Shown here piece by piece: positions 36,046-57,781 of a stretch of 64,000 nt of DNA. The DNA comes from Volvox africanus (lineage: Eukaryota; Chlorophyta; Chlorophyceae; Chlamydomonadales; Volvocaceae): NCBI GenBank assembly GCA_030268105.1, contig BSDZ01000079.1:2733501-2797500 (forward strand), given 5' to 3'. The notes under the pieces are model-generated. The model was not told where the DNA came from, made no database searches, and was given only the letters and a program-made list of their open reading frames with translations. Position 1 is the first letter of the stretch; every line of letters starts with the position of its first letter. A program made the position numbers and the translations under genes.

Positions 36046-39000
36046 GCTCCCTGTGGCGGTACTCTAGGCAGGCGCATACGATAAGCAGGGCCGCTGCTCA
36101 GGGCAGCTTCCCCGCTTTCCATTTGGGTCATGTCAAAGCACCGTTGCCTTGTTGTGGCACTGCTGACTGTTGGGTCAGCACTGCGGGTGTGATGCATTAT
36201 GGCTCGGCAGGACATATGTACAAAACTGGCGGGCATCATGCATACGATGAACGTGGTAGCAGGATGCGAGCACGCTGGAGTGTTGGAGGTGGCGGCTGTG
36301 GTGCCATGAGGGAGGGGTGTATCATGTGGGGGGCTCGTGGTGTTGGCCATCGGGTTGTCATCCTGGGCCCTGTGACCGGTTCACCGTCCTGTCCGGAGGA
36401 GCGAAGTCGTTCAGCAGCTGGGTTCCTGACAGCTATTGTGGTCCGTCAGCTATGACACAGCTGGGACGCACGGCCAACGCAACATGTTTTCCTACTCGGG
36501 TTTGGGAGGCAGTTGCCCAGGGCTTTCCTTGGATGGCGACGTCTCGCTTCTTGTTCAAGGCCCTAGATCTCACCATCTTTTAAAACTCAACCACTTGCGG
36601 AGGGAAGCCTAACGGCAACGTACCCTGCCATCAGCCTTGGCTTTTGGCTGTCTGCTGATGACCTGTACTGATCCACCTCTTCCTCGCTGTATTAATGCAT
36701 GTAGTCGTTTACTTGACCGCTCCGCTGGCTAGGAAATTTCCTGGTCATCAGGTGCTTATGGCTGGCAGAAGGCCAGCCTTCGTGCGTTGCAGTGCATGAC
36801 ACGTAGTGTGCGTATGAAAGGGGCTGCTGCTGTGGCGCCGGCCGCAGCATCGAATTCTGAAGCAACTTCATTTTGACTGGCTTTTCCGCCAGTTCCTGCT
36901 GGTGTCTTTGCAAGGGGTGAGATTTGGACCGTCTGCAACCTAAGGAGGTGCAAATGTAATGGGAGAGTGTTCCGGGCACGAAATAAAGCTGCGGCGTTCT
37001 GCGGCAGGAGGCTCCGTGTGCAAGTGCTGCGGGTGTTGCTGCTGCTGGGATAGCTACCGGTTTGCCCATGTCCATGCAATTGTGCGCTGAGTAAGCGTGT
37101 CAAGACGTGCCGCGAGTCAGTGTTGTTCCCCGGGTCCGCCAGGAATGCGTTATTCACTTTATTCGGACGTCATTGCGCCGGGCGGCCCTTCCTAATAGCT
37201 ATCGACTCGGGGTATGCTTGAGGACGGCAGCCCCCTTAAATCTGATGCAGTGCTAGTGCTTCAAAGCTACAGCCAGCCGCAGCGGCGGTAGCCACTGCTA
37301 TGGCGACGGAAGTGCAATCTCGGGGCGTCCAGGAGAATATAACTGCCACGCGGCATGGCGCCACGGTCGCCACTATGGTAAACAGCGATGTCTACGCGGG
37401 GGGCCGATGACCTTACGGAGGCGCTTGCTTCCGATAACGTCTGAGAAGTCAGCCAGATGGACATCTGGACGCTGTGTCAACCCGCCGTGCAGCCTTGGAC
37501 GCTGGCGCCTGTAAATGAACTCCTGACATCAAAGCGCAGGGGAAGTTTCACAGGGCGACAGGGCAGCATGCATCAGCATCAGCATCAGCACGTATGATAC
37601 ATTCCACATGACCCCGGATATTCCGAGGGTTTAGCGACGGTCAGCAGAGGGGTAGTGTCTACCGTAAGGTGGTGTCTACCGAACATTATTGACGTCTTTT
37701 TTTGAAGTAATATGGATAGGAGTATCTTGCGGTTTCGTGGGTTATGTGGGAGCGTTTTTCCTTATCGTGGAGACGTGCAAGACTACGCCTCCATCCCGAA
37801 TCGAGTGAGGTATGCGGAAGTGCCCAGTTCCCAAGTACCGACTATGCATTGTGTGTTTGTGGATAGGTTTTCCTGGCAGCCAGGAGCCTTTAGGATTTAA
37901 ATTCCTAGCTCTCAGTTGAGGCCCCAACCAGTCTGCGTTATCCATTTCTTTTGATTCGTACTCGGGAACCCGTTAATCCCATGACAATAATGATGACCTG
38001 TTCAGGTTGTGTTCATTGTTTCCGCTTCGCCAGCCGTTGCGTATTATTATGGAACAAGCAGCTACAAATCATTCCATGCATGTACTGATATGGTTGCGGT
38101 GTGTTCCATCTTACAAGTCAGGACTTCCCAGGGATTCCTTCAGATCGGTCAATCAGTCGTACCTGAGTTGGATTCCCTTTCCCGTTCGGCATGCACACTG
38201 GCACACCATGCGAGCACAGCAATGGCGGGGACTTCACACAACGGCACGATGAATTACCCTTTGGATGCCAAGCTTATCACTGTCGGGCATCTAAGAATGC
38301 ATGTCCCGGTGCTTCCGAAACTTCCGACTCCGGAATACATCCAAAAGTGGAACCCTTGGCCTTCCCCTTGGATGAAGAGGGGATATTGACACGAGTGTTT
38401 GCCAGGTAGGGGTGGCAGCCTGCCCGACTAGTCCACCTCTGCCAGCCAGTCTATTCGTCGGTCCGTCCTGCGCTCTCACATTGCACCCGCTAGCTCCCTG
38501 CCTGGAGCTGCTGCGAACACTGAGCGGGTCAAAGCGAGGACAATGTTGCAATATCTTTCGGTTTGATAGAGGAAATGATCATACCTGCGGGAGCACAAGG
38601 TTCGAATAGGGCACATTTATAGCGGGTATTGAGCCAAGTAGGCACCCAGATACACAGCCTGCAAGTAAAACATTGGGGCCACCATGACAACGTACACACT
38701 GCGAACGAACTTCCGGAGCGAACTTCCGGCGTTGCGAAATATTGTGTACAGCAAGGGAGCTATCTCTCCGCAGAGTACCGCCCGTTCCGCATCCCACCTT
38801 GCCGCGCCATCAGCGCCCACTCGCGGTTAAAGGGATGCTCCGGGTCGGCAAGAGGGTCGGCCCTGCTGTCATAAATTCAGAGCGGGTTTACCGTGTGTCG
38901 TGTAGGGTCATCTGTGAGAGTAAGACCAAGCCTTTCCTACCAGCCCGCCAAGTTTCCGGAGAGAACTGCGGACAGCCACTGTATCCATATCTTGCGCACC

Positions 39001-39329
39001 CTAAGTTTCTAGCAGCTAAGACACAGCCGTCCTGCCGCAGCAAAGTGACGAGCCGTTTATGAAGGAAACAAGTGACGGTTAGCCACCGGATAAGGAACGT
39101 CCTTCAGGAATAGGTGGCGCTTCATGGGCCCCCCAGCCAAAGTACGGTCAATGGCAGCGCGATCCTCCTATGGCCGGACAGCAACACCATCTATACATTT
39201 CCCTTTTTGCCTGGCCTTCATGAACTCGTGTTGTGCGCCGTGATGTGTAGAAGTCGCAACGCTCATGGCTAGGCTCTACCCTGCTGTCATTAAGCTACGG
39301 GGTAGGCGCCACGGCGCGCGATACTAATA
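36046..39329. other. Intergenic, no recognised gene
   Basis: The first part is probably 3' untranslated sequence of the coiled-coil gene. Open frames at 36756-37157 (minus), 38009-38389 (plus) and 38617-38820 (minus; hydrophobic C-terminal half) are isolated and match nothing I know. The last may be an exon of an unrecognised membrane protein. No clear mobile element ends are seen. Confidence 0.4.
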
Positions 39330-41747
39330 CTTACAGCTTCTCATCCACCTCAGGCAGCGGTGACAGCTCCTCCTGCAGGTCTGCGGGCGGCAATGCCGGC
39401 CAGTTAGCCTTGGGAACCTCCTGCCGCACAACAGTGGCTTTACCTGCTGAGTGCGCACAGTCGGTTGGTCGGTAGGACTCATGAAACACGAGAGGGGGCT
39501 ACCAGAACTCACCCAGGGCCTCACAGAGCCGCCGGCGAGCCGCCTGGGGTACGCCGATGCCATAACGCAGGGAGAAGCCTGTGCAGATGGGTGACATGGC
39601 GAGTCCATGCAATCAAGAGCTATTGCTGCAGTGTTGGCAGCAAGCCCCAATCCAGCAGCCACGACGGCATTCCCGCTCGTTGACCCTGGTCGGACTAGGC
39701 GTCCCTTACACCTACCGCATGCATCTTCATCGCGCATACATCAACTGGAAAGCTTGACCCAACCGCGTTCAGTGCATGCGCGTGTGAGGGCTTCATACAT
39801 GTACAGCTGTTGGGAGCGGGAGGCTGTGGCCCGTACTAGCTAGCGCGGTACGGTGCATGTTGATAAGATTCCCCGAGCCAGCGGGAACACCATTGCATGG
39901 AGAAGGGAGTAATACCCCAACATCTCTCATAGACTGAATTCTGCAAGCCCGGAAATTCTGCAAGTACATAAGCACAATGCGGCACATCACACATCCGCCA
40001 CTGGGATGGCCCACCCTGCGTGTCGTACTCTCGGTCGCCGCCGTGAGTACGGCAGTAAGCCACTAGCTCTGTCCAGTGCTTGCGGTTGGCCTGCGCAACC
40101 GGAACCCGGAGGTGATTGCCCCAACCAATAGCGGCAAAACGATTACCAAAATTCGGACTAGTCCAGGAGCGTATGTTGGAAGCATTCTGGGGCATGACGA
40201 GGACCTTACATGGGAGTACGAGATCGTCAATCAAGAACTACAGGACACATAGGTGCAATTGTTGGAGGTACAGTACCTGTGAATACACATCCGCCTCTGG
40301 CGGATCGGGCCGCAGTGAGCCATTGGGGTGGCGGTAGTTCCTGGGGCCCCGGTCACGGATTCTGTGCGTTTGTGGAAGGGTATAGGATCCAGCACGGTCG
40401 TGAGGTACCTATCACATGGAGTTCATCATGACCCGTGGCTGCGGTCTGTGGGGTCGTGACCTCAATATGACACCGCGCGCGAGGCACATCCATCACCAAT
40501 CTGCAACCCCCATCTGTTCACAAAGCGGACAAATAGGCGGGCGGGACAATACCCGCCTGTCCACATGGGCGATGATTTGGCCAACTAAGCCCCATATCAG
40601 ATCATTACACAAGGAGCTCTTCGCAAGTGATCCTGCCATGCCGCGCTCGAATCCATGTCAATATCAAACGCCACCAATAAGCAATAGGAGTACCCAGGAG
40701 CACGCCTCGCAACTTATCCCAGGTCCATCACACCATCGCGAAACGACATGGCAAACCTGCGGCGGTAAAGTTCTACATAACGATCATGCAGTGGCTGCCA
40801 CGAAGCACAGGGAGCGTCCGCGGAAGGCTGATTCTGTGCGGTCTCCGCAGCCCCTGTGCGTAAGCATGTGGATGTTGCAGGTGCAGCTGGCGAGGCAGCA
40901 GCGGAGCCCGCAAAGTCCTCCTCTCCAGCGATTGCAGGCGCCTGACCGCCTGCTCCCCCACCTTGCGTGCAGCTAAACGCCTGCGGGTTTTTAATACGAC
41001 CCGAATTTCCATATCTCGTTAATAACTGAGGTGCAACTTTGACGGCATCTTCATAATCGCTACGCATCTTCCATGCGGTGCGGTGCGCCGGGGTACCGTT
41101 GCGCTGTGGGGGTGGGTAATCACGATGACGCAGTCGTCATCGTCAAGTCGCAGAGCAATGCATGTCCCATATCGAGTTTGAGGCTGTCAGCCCTGATTAC
41201 ATGGGAAGTTGGGCCGCAATGGCGGGCGCGGAACACACCGGGTGCAGCTCTTGTTGCTGGACCCGCGCGACGTAGTCGGCTAACTTCGGCATAGTGTAGT
41301 AATGTTTCAGATGTAAGAAGTGCGAAGTGAAATAAATGGTTGCAAGCGATGTAAGAAGGGGCACCCAACCCACAACGCGTGGGGTTGTCCAAGACCGTTG
41401 GCAGCGCCGAAACCCGTGATCTATCTAGGAATATGGGACAATGACGCTGCCCACATCTGGGGGTCCCCTGCTTTCCTGCTTACCTTCTCTTCACACAGAT
41501 TTATTCATAGTTTCATTCAGAAATAGGAGTACTACATACATGAACAACCGCAGTACTACTGCACGACCCACAGCTTACCTTCGGGAGCATATGCTGTACG
41601 AACCGTGATCGCCAACTGATCATCCTCACCATCCATCGCTGCATCCACCAGACCTCCCATAACGGTGTCGAACTCCACGCCGTTGTAGAAATAGGTTTGC
41701 GGGCCGAAAGAGACCTCTGCGTGGATCAGCCGGGAAGCGGCCGCACG
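39330..41747 (-). CDS. Unrecognised multi-exon gene
   Basis: Several minus-strand segments look like exons of one gene, but no family is recognised and joins are incomplete. The best are 41747-41579 (after TTACGCAG, ending GAAG|GTAAGC; contains FGPQTYFYNGVEFDTVMGGL), about 41279-41201 (ADYVARVQQQELHP), about 40830-40760 (SWQPLHDRYVELYRRR), about 40345-40280 (HPNGSLRPDPPEADVY), 40240-39990 (FAAIGWGNHLRVPV and HWTELVAYC), about 39578-39510 (FSLRYGIGVPQAARRRLCEAL, with GTGAGT donor) and a possible last exon, about 39418-39335 (NWPALPPADLQEEL, ending at TAA). Splice signals and absence of overlapping better frames support coding on this strand. Whether it is one gene or two is open. Confidence 0.4.
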
Positions 41748-41981
41748 CTGCGTAAATCACACAACCATAAAATTTCGAAAATTATTCGACTTACTTTGTC
41801 TTTGTTAGGAAATGGAAAGGAATCAATGAATTAGAGACTTGTGTTATGACTGGTTTGGGCCCCTACCTGACCCCGATGCACACCGAACGACCCGAACACA
41901 TCAGGGCGATGTTAAAATACACCGTCATAGATTTCGATAATAGACCAGGGAAAGGGGAGCGCGCAGGTGCGGTCTCAATGC

Positions 41982-43123
<1,142 letters not shown>

Positions 43124-43139
43124 GGTGTTGAAAAACACC
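43124..43139 (-). terminator. Histone 3' stem-loop of H2B
   Basis: On the minus strand this is GGTGTTTTTCAACACC, a 6-bp stem with a 4-nt loop, 32 nt after the H2B stop. It is identical to the element after H2A and matches the stem-loop that directs 3' processing of non-polyadenylated, cell-cycle-regulated histone mRNA. Confidence 0.9.
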
Positions 43140-43171
43140 GGGTTGTAATCGACAGTCGTACTGAAGGCTGC

Positions 43172-43642
43172 TTACGCCGAGGTGAACTTGGTAACTGCCT
43201 TCGTGCCCTCCGAAACTGCGTGCTTGGCCAGCTCGCCAGGAAGCACCAGCCGCACCGCCGTCTGGATTTCGCGGGAGGTGACAGTGGGCTTCTTGTTGTA
43301 GCGGCTGAGCTTGGAAGCCTCTGTGGCGACCTTCTCGAAGATGTCGTTGATAAAGCTGTTCATTATGGACATGGCCTTCGAGCTGATTCCGGTATCCGGA
43401 TGCACCTGCTTCAACACCTTGTAGATGTACAGCTTGTATGTCTCGCTCTTAGCGACCTTGGCCTTCTTCTTGGCCTTCTTGTCGCCCTCATCGCCACCAG
43501 CTGCAGTTTCCTTCGCTGCCTTCTTCGCAGGTGCCTTCTTCTCCTTCTTGAGAGCCTTCTCCTTCTTGGGCTTCGCCTCTACCTTAGGCTCGGCCACCTC
43601 GGGCTGTGAGGCCTTCTCCTCCTTAGGGTTCTTAGGAGCCAT
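43172..43642 (-). CDS. Histone H2B
   Basis: The product is a 156-residue intronless core histone that pairs with H2A in the nucleosome. The N-terminal tail (about 60 residues) is long and rich in Lys, Ala, Glu and Pro, as in plants and algae. The fold from about residue 65 has [39 protein letters not shown] and ends with the canonical [16 protein letters not shown]. The start at 43642 (MAPK) is chosen over the in-frame ATG four codons upstream because histone H2B begins this way. It is transcribed away from H2A from a shared 258-bp region and ends in a histone stem-loop, so it should be S-phase regulated. Confidence 0.97.
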   Translation of the reverse strand: MAPKNPKEEKASQPEVAEPKVEAKPKKEKALKKEKKAPAKKAAKETAAGGDEGDKKAKKKAKVAKSETYKLYIYKVLKQVHPDTGISSKAMSIMNSFINDIFEKVATEASKLSRYNKKPTVTSREIQTAVRLVLPGELAKHAVSEGTKAVTKFTSA

Positions 43643-43900
43643 TATATATTGCAAGGATGTGGCGAATTCAAGATAATGTATAAACTTTTAGATGGAAGAC
43701 AGTATTTGAAGTCGACTCGAAATAAAGGTCGTAGGGTGCAGGGTGACCCGACCTGCCCCCGGTGAGCGGACCTGATCGGACTAACGGACTAACGGACTGT
43801 CGTTTATGTACAATAAACTAGGACTATATGTATTGACGCTCATCAAGATAAATTTCAGATTTCCGTTCACGAAACGCTACCCAATCCTAACATAGTAAGA
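43643..43900. promoter_or_regulatory. Shared H2B/H2A bidirectional promoter
   Basis: This 258-bp spacer drives the two divergent histone genes. A TATA-like CTATATG lies at 43824-43830 on the plus strand, about 70 nt before the H2A ATG; TTTATAC on the minus strand lies about 40 nt before the H2B ATG. Three tandem 8-mers (cggactaa twice, then cggactgt) occupy 43777-43800 near the middle and may be shared control elements; that role is inferred. Confidence 0.6.
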
Positions 43901-44296
43901 ATGGCTGGTCGTGGCAAGGGCAAATCTTCGGGCAAGAAGGCTGTCAGCCGTAGCTCGAAGGCTGGCCTGCAGTTCCCTGTGGGCCGCATCGCTCGCTACT
44001 TAAAGAAGGGCAAGTACGCCGAGCGCATTGGAGCTGGCGCCCCGGTTTACCTTGCAGCTGTCCTGGAGTACCTGACTGCTGAGGTGTTGGAGTTGGCGGG
44101 CAACGCCGCTCGTGACAACAAGAAGAACCGCATTGTTCCTCGACACATTCAGCTGGCTATCCGGAATGATGAGGAGCTGGGCAAGCTGCTGGGCGACGTG
44201 ACCATCGCGTCAGGCGGTGTTCTGCCGAACATTCACGCAGTCTTACTGCCGAAGAAGTCAAAGGGCAAGGCCGAGGACGGATCTGCCGCTGTGTAA
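43901..44296 (+). CDS. Histone H2A
   Basis: The product is a 131-residue intronless core histone. It has the tail [20 protein letters not shown], the histone fold with [20 protein letters not shown], the acidic patch region [19 protein letters not shown] and [18 protein letters not shown]. The C-terminus ([15 protein letters not shown]) lacks the SQ(E/D) motif of H2A.X, so it is a canonical replication-type H2A. It is followed by a histone 3' stem-loop and is divergent to H2B. Close likeness to volvocine H2A supports the algal assignment. Confidence 0.97.
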   Translation: MAGRGKGKSSGKKAVSRSSKAGLQFPVGRIARYLKKGKYAERIGAGAPVYLAAVLEYLTAEVLELAGNAARDNKKNRIVPRHIQLAIRNDEELGKLLGDVTIASGGVLPNIHAVLLPKKSKGKAEDGSAAV

Positions 44297-44322
44297 ATCA
44301 AGTGCAATTTCCTTATCAACAC

Positions 44323-44338
44323 GGTGTTTTTCAACACC
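44323..44338 (+). terminator. Histone 3' stem-loop of H2A
   Basis: GGTGTTTTTCAACACC, a 6-bp stem and 4-nt loop, 26 nt after the H2A stop, identical to the element after H2B on the other strand. Confidence 0.92.
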
Positions 44339-44578
44339 ACCCACATGGTTGACCTTCTGAAATACACGTCATTTATAAACATCCGATGTTATAGAGAAAT
44401 CCAGGACTCTCAGGATTACTCGCAAATGCCATCTGTCCCGACTGGACAATTGTCTCATTGTCCATAACTGTAAAATTGCACTTGCCAATCCTAATCAGCT
44501 ACTTCTAAGTCTCCTGTTCAAGTGCGAATACGCAAACAACCTCGTTCTCCGTCTAAGCAAGGTTTCAAAAATCTTCGG

Positions 44579-44583
44579 TTACA
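44579..44583 (-). terminator. Putative TGTAA poly(A) signal
   Basis: TGTAA on the minus strand, about 40 nt after the stop of the MtnA-MtnK gene. Confidence 0.45.
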
Positions 44584-44622
44584 CCCTCCCCTCAACTCCG
44601 TCCGTAACGAGGCTCTTCAGGT

Positions 44623-53077
<8,455 letters not shown>

Positions 53078-54486
53078 CTTTACGTAGCCTTCAGTGAATT
53101 TTCGGATGCTACACCAATACTTGACAGTGGCTCCATAGTACGGCCGTACTTTACAGGTTGGTTCTGACACGATCGCAATCGGCGATCATTTAACTCGGAG
53201 CATCAATATTAAGTTTGGATATAGTCTATCATTTAATTGTGACAGTCATTGACGTCATAAAAGGGGTTTCAGGCATAAAACCCGACGGTTAGAGGTTACA
53301 GCTTAAATGGGGGAAAGCCGGGGCCCGAGGGTCTGCGCAACGCGCCCCAAAATTCAGAAATTCCATAGCCACCGCAAATGATTGCAAATTTTTAAGAAAT
53401 AAGAAAAGTAACGCACATAAACCGGCGTTCCCGGCATGAGCCAGCACGGTCAGGCGCTGCTCGGGAAGCAAATGTAGGTCCCTGTAGCCTTTAGGTAAGC
53501 TTTTTCCACGCATGGTGCTTCTTCCTATCATGTCGCATGCTAAATCGCTCCCGCCGAGCGGTAACTCGACGCATCTTCCATAGAAAAGCAACAATTGTGG
53601 TACTGGGCCGCTGGTGAGGAATAACACTCTGTAACGCTTTCACACAAGCGCGCGCATGGGCCCAAGTCAGCGCACACATATCTCTCCCATCTTACGATAA
53701 GCATATCACGGTGCCAACGAGTTTGTGTCCGTTATCCCAACCCGGCACGCAAGGGCCGTCCGCGCTACACATGCACGTAAGTCACGGCGTCATAAACACC
53801 GACATAGCAGGGAAAAAGCAGCCTGCCGATCTCTCGGCACCAAGCCAGGTGATTTCCATCTAGCCATCCTATCCAGCCTTTCATTTCAGCTATCTCAATC
53901 TGGCTTCTTCCACAGGACCGTAACAAATGGTCGACGTTTTCACGTCATCCATTGCCTCAGCGACACAACCTGCCGCACGAGCGCGCCAAAGAAGTCCGCG
54001 TTGCCCGCCATGATCCTTGTCCTTAGTAGGACAAGGATGAGCCAGCTGTGCTCCTTCGCATCCAAATGTCAAGGAACAGGCGCCGCGCTTCTATGTGCAC
54101 TTGTAAACCTTACCAGCAACAGTGACTAGAACCGGTAGCTTGGGCAGTAAGCAGCACATCTGTCATGACGCAGCGTCGCTCTTTTCGGAAAACAACTCAC
54201 CCTCTAAAAACTTCATAAAAGTGGCCGACAACTTTTACGCACACTATCACAACACCTCGCATCATCCCTCTTGACATCCCTGTGCTACACTTCCCCCTCT
54301 GCTGCCCTACACAACGAACTCAGGGAAGTCGCTGACATGCCACCCTTAACAAAAGTGAAGCATGGCCAACGGTGGTGAAGGGTGCGCACACATCGCTGTG
54401 CAACGCGGCCTGCCTGCTAGGAGCTGCGGACCCTTGAATAAAGTTACCGCTTTCGGAAGACCTCGGAGGGGTTTCCATTTTGCACT
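53078..54486. other. Intergenic, MtnA-MtnK promoter side
   Basis: This separates two minus-strand genes. It should hold the 3' untranslated part of the alpha/beta hydrolase gene and the promoter of MtnA-MtnK. A short minus-strand segment ending at a stop near 53957 (MAGNADFFGALVRQVVSLRQ) follows a hairpin and looks protein-like, but no other exon goes with it. Confidence 0.45.
54013..54038. repeat. Perfect 10-bp hairpin
   Basis: atccttgtcc and its reverse complement ggacaaggat are separated by a 6-nt loop. It lies about 450 bp after the stop of the alpha/beta hydrolase gene. Role unknown. Confidence 0.8.
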
Positions 54487-57400
54487 TTATGCTGTCCCTA
54501 CCTCGCCCTCAGTGCCACCATTCTGCAGCGTCCCGCTCGACGGCAGCCGGATGTACGATCCCGCGCTGTCGTGCCGTTCAACTGACAGACGGCGGAGTGG
54601 CCGCTGTGGTGCCGCCGCTGTAAACGCGCCCTCTTCCGTGCCGCTATCGGCACTTTCTTTCTCACCTAGCTGCTGCCGGCCGGGGTCTCTGCAAAGCCGC
54701 CGGCGCCAGGGGTTGCCACCGCCCCAGTAGCCGCTCGGGCTGTCCAGCGACATGCCGCGTCTGCGACCATGGCTGCTACCGCACCCGCGGATAATCGAAA
54801 GCAGCTCAGAGTCGCTATCAGCGTCACCTTCAGCAACGGCATTGATGTGAAGCGAATCCCCACTCCTCCACGAGGCGGGGTTTCGCCATCCGACCTCAGA
54901 CTCAGTTTCATTGTCGCCCGGCGATAACTGCCTCCAGTGCTCGTCATGTCTTTCTTGCTGTACCTCCTTGCTGTCCAGTTTACTGCAGGCTGTCGGGCTT
55001 TCCGAGCAGTCGACAATAACTGCTCTTTCACACGCAGAAGCCACGGATACCACGGCGGCAGCATTTCCGACGACTTCAGACGGACTGCACGTGCTGCCGC
55101 CATGGTTGCCGCCGTACACGACCTGTAACATTCGGTGCAGCAGCTCGTCCTGGCGTGTCCATGCCATACAGATCTGGGCATGCATCAGCTCCGGGTGGAC
55201 GATAACAGTCGCTGAGGTGTTCTCTCTCAGCCAGCGCTCCAGGGAGCGTGGACACATGAGGTCATCGCGGCCTGTGGGCAAGTGGGTGGGCAGGGCAGGA
55301 TTATATTGGACAGGCAAACTTCATAACGCACATGTAAGTGATATCGCAAAACTCGCGATGACTCCGTAGGTAAAATGATATCTTACTGCTGCGCGCTTGA
55401 GCGCTAATCCCAACAGCGGTCTCGGTAATGGCGCCTCATCTCACCTGAAAGTACGACCGTGCAATGCTCCGGAACCATGTGCTCCCATAGGTTGATTTCA
55501 CTCCATACCACGCGCCTGCAGAGGAGGGACGTGCAGTGTAGCTCCCGTGCAGGGCCTAGCATCAGCAAGTCAAGCGTGACGCCCGCGATGCACCGTAATA
55601 TTGCCACCACGATACCGAACAGGCTATTACTGCTGCCGGCGCTGCTTTCGCTGACAAGCCGAGTTTTCGGTGGCGGCAACTGCCTGGGGGGTGACGCCAC
55701 ACCCGATGAGGGTATAGTGGCCGTAGTTGCAGCCCCGCCGGCTGCGCCTGCAGCTGCAGTGCCGATGCGACGATAAAGAAAGTTGCGCAGCAGCCGGGGC
55801 ATGTACATGTTAAAGCAGATTGGATCCAGCATCACGACATGTCGCACGACCTCGGGACGAGCTTGCATCAGAACCGAAGCCACCGCCGTGCCAAACGAGT
55901 GCGCCAGCAGGGCGGCCTGGCTGAAGCCCTGCCGCTGCAGCGCTATTACCACGTCTTCAGCCAGCTGCCGCATGCTGGGCGGATGGCCGCGAGTCCAGCG
56001 CTGCGAGACGTGTTTGAGCTCGAATGCTATGATAGGCGCGCCTGCGTTTGCATACAGAATAAGTTGGCGATAAGTAGGTGATGGGCAGATACCGGTACCG
56101 ATACCATGAACGTGGAGGGCTGCGCCAATTGCCAACTTCAAGTGCGGACTGAGCTGCAAGGTTGATGGGTTGCAACCCCCTGTTGGTGGCCCCTGACTAA
56201 ACGTCGCATGCCGTCTAGAAATTTACCTATCGCAGCCCAAAAGTGCCAATGGGATGAAGTCGAGCTACGAAGCAATTGTATTGACGTACGTCATGATTGT
56301 GCATAGAGGCTTTCTTACGTGCAAATACGTTATTTACTGACCCACCTCGGGTGATCCTCAAGCCTATAACAGGCACATCATGTAAATCATGCACATCATG
56401 AGCACAGCCGCGCAACGGGGTTCGACATACCTGTCGCCGCGAGCGCCACCAGAAGTCGCAGATATGGGATTAACCCCAAGCCGACACCGTGCAAAAATAC
56501 AATCGGCACCATTTTATTGTCACCACTGCCGCTGTGATTGCTGCTGCTGTCTACAGCTGGCATGTTGGCAATGTAATAGTAATGATCACTGTGATGCACT
56601 CCTTCATTGTGCTCCTGAGAACCGGCTGCCACTCCATCGCTGCCGTCGCCGCTGCCCGACGCGCCCCCACCTAACACAGACCGCGATGGTGGAACTTGCG
56701 CTGGCAACAGTGCCATCCTCCGAAACCCCGCTGCCGCCAGCATACAGTGATTGATCCAGGCCATGGCCTCCATGGCAACGTACATGGCTAATGGACGGTA
56801 AAAGTGCGGAATCGGATCGGTCATATGCGCCATGAAGCGCAGGCCAGGAGTTGTGCCAGGTGACAGCCTGCGCCCCCGAGGGGCTTCGGCGGGAGTCGCT
56901 GCTGCCGCCGCCGAAAATGCTTCAGCGACCGATGCTATAGGAGCATCCTCCGGCCTGCCGGACGCCGGCCTGGCCCCTGGCTTGCGCTTGTGTTGGGCAA
57001 TTTCAGGATGCTGTACCGGATCGAAACCGTTGACGCTCCCGGTTCTGGCGGGCTTTGGGCAGGCATCGTTTAGATCGGCGGGGCATAGTAGCGTTTCCAG
57101 CCGATCGACCATAGATTCGAGCAGCGCTTCGTGACCTTGGGCGATGACGATGGAACTGCAATTGGTGAGTGGACGGTCAGCGTTCAACGGGTACATTATT
57201 GGACGGAATTACAAATAGCTACACGCAATTCCTTGAATAAAGATTAAACATGTATATACGAGCATGTGTGTGCCTTGCCTGTCCTCGGCGAAGAAGAAGG
57301 CATATGCCAACAGGTCCTTCAGGTTGCCACGACCAATTTCGGCAACAGGCCTGCCGTGGAACCACAGGCCCAAGAAGCTCTCCACTTCGGTAGGACCACC

Positions 57401-57781
57401 ACGTGCTAACGCCGATGCAACGGCTTCAAAGCGAGCGGATGCAGCAGCGGCAGCGGTGTCGGTATATGATGCAGCAACCGCTGCGGCGCGCAGCGACTCG
57501 CGTTCCGCCTCGTGTTTCATACTGCTGAAACAACGCCATCTGCGCCAGGAGATTGCCACGAAGACCACCTCCGATGTCAAATATGCCCAAGGGACTAACA
57601 TAAGGATAGGCGAAAAGAAGGAATAGGCAATTATAATTGCGGAAGTTGAAGCCGTAGCCATTGCGCACACAAGGATAATGCGTGCAGAAAGGCGGAAATT
57701 GTAATATTTTGGAAGGCCATTTGCATAAGGGAGTTCCGCGGACCGCTTAGCGCCTTGAGGCTTCCAACGCCAAGGGGGCAT
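54487..57781 (-). CDS. Membrane-anchored alpha/beta hydrolase
   Basis: The product is an 869-residue alpha/beta-fold hydrolase (esterase/lipase type). Four exons (57781-57279, 57155-56431, 56041-55445, 55271-54487) join in phase exactly. Residues about 30-80 contain two hydrophobic stretches (SARIILVCAMATASTSAIII and ILMLVPWAYLTSEVVFVAI), likely membrane anchors. The hydrolase core starts at VPIVFLHGVGLGL (oxyanion HG, about residue 385). The nucleophile is Ser458 in AHSFGTA, the acid is probably Asp611 or 612 in SGRDDLMCP, and the base His639 in HPELMHAQ. A low-complexity Ala/Pro-rich insert (about 500-540) sits in the cap region, and a long polar, Ser/Gly-rich tail follows the core. The intron after exon 1 has a GC donor. 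Substrate is unknown. Confidence 0.75.

Noticed and set aside
34158..36350. Long minus-strand frames (303 and 396 codons)
   Set aside because: Antisense of the coiled-coil gene exons, which have phased splice sites and heptad-like sequence on the plus strand.
57200..57262. GTATAT donor for hydrolase exon 1
   Set aside because: It leaves phase 0 while the downstream exon requires two carried bases; the GC donor fits.
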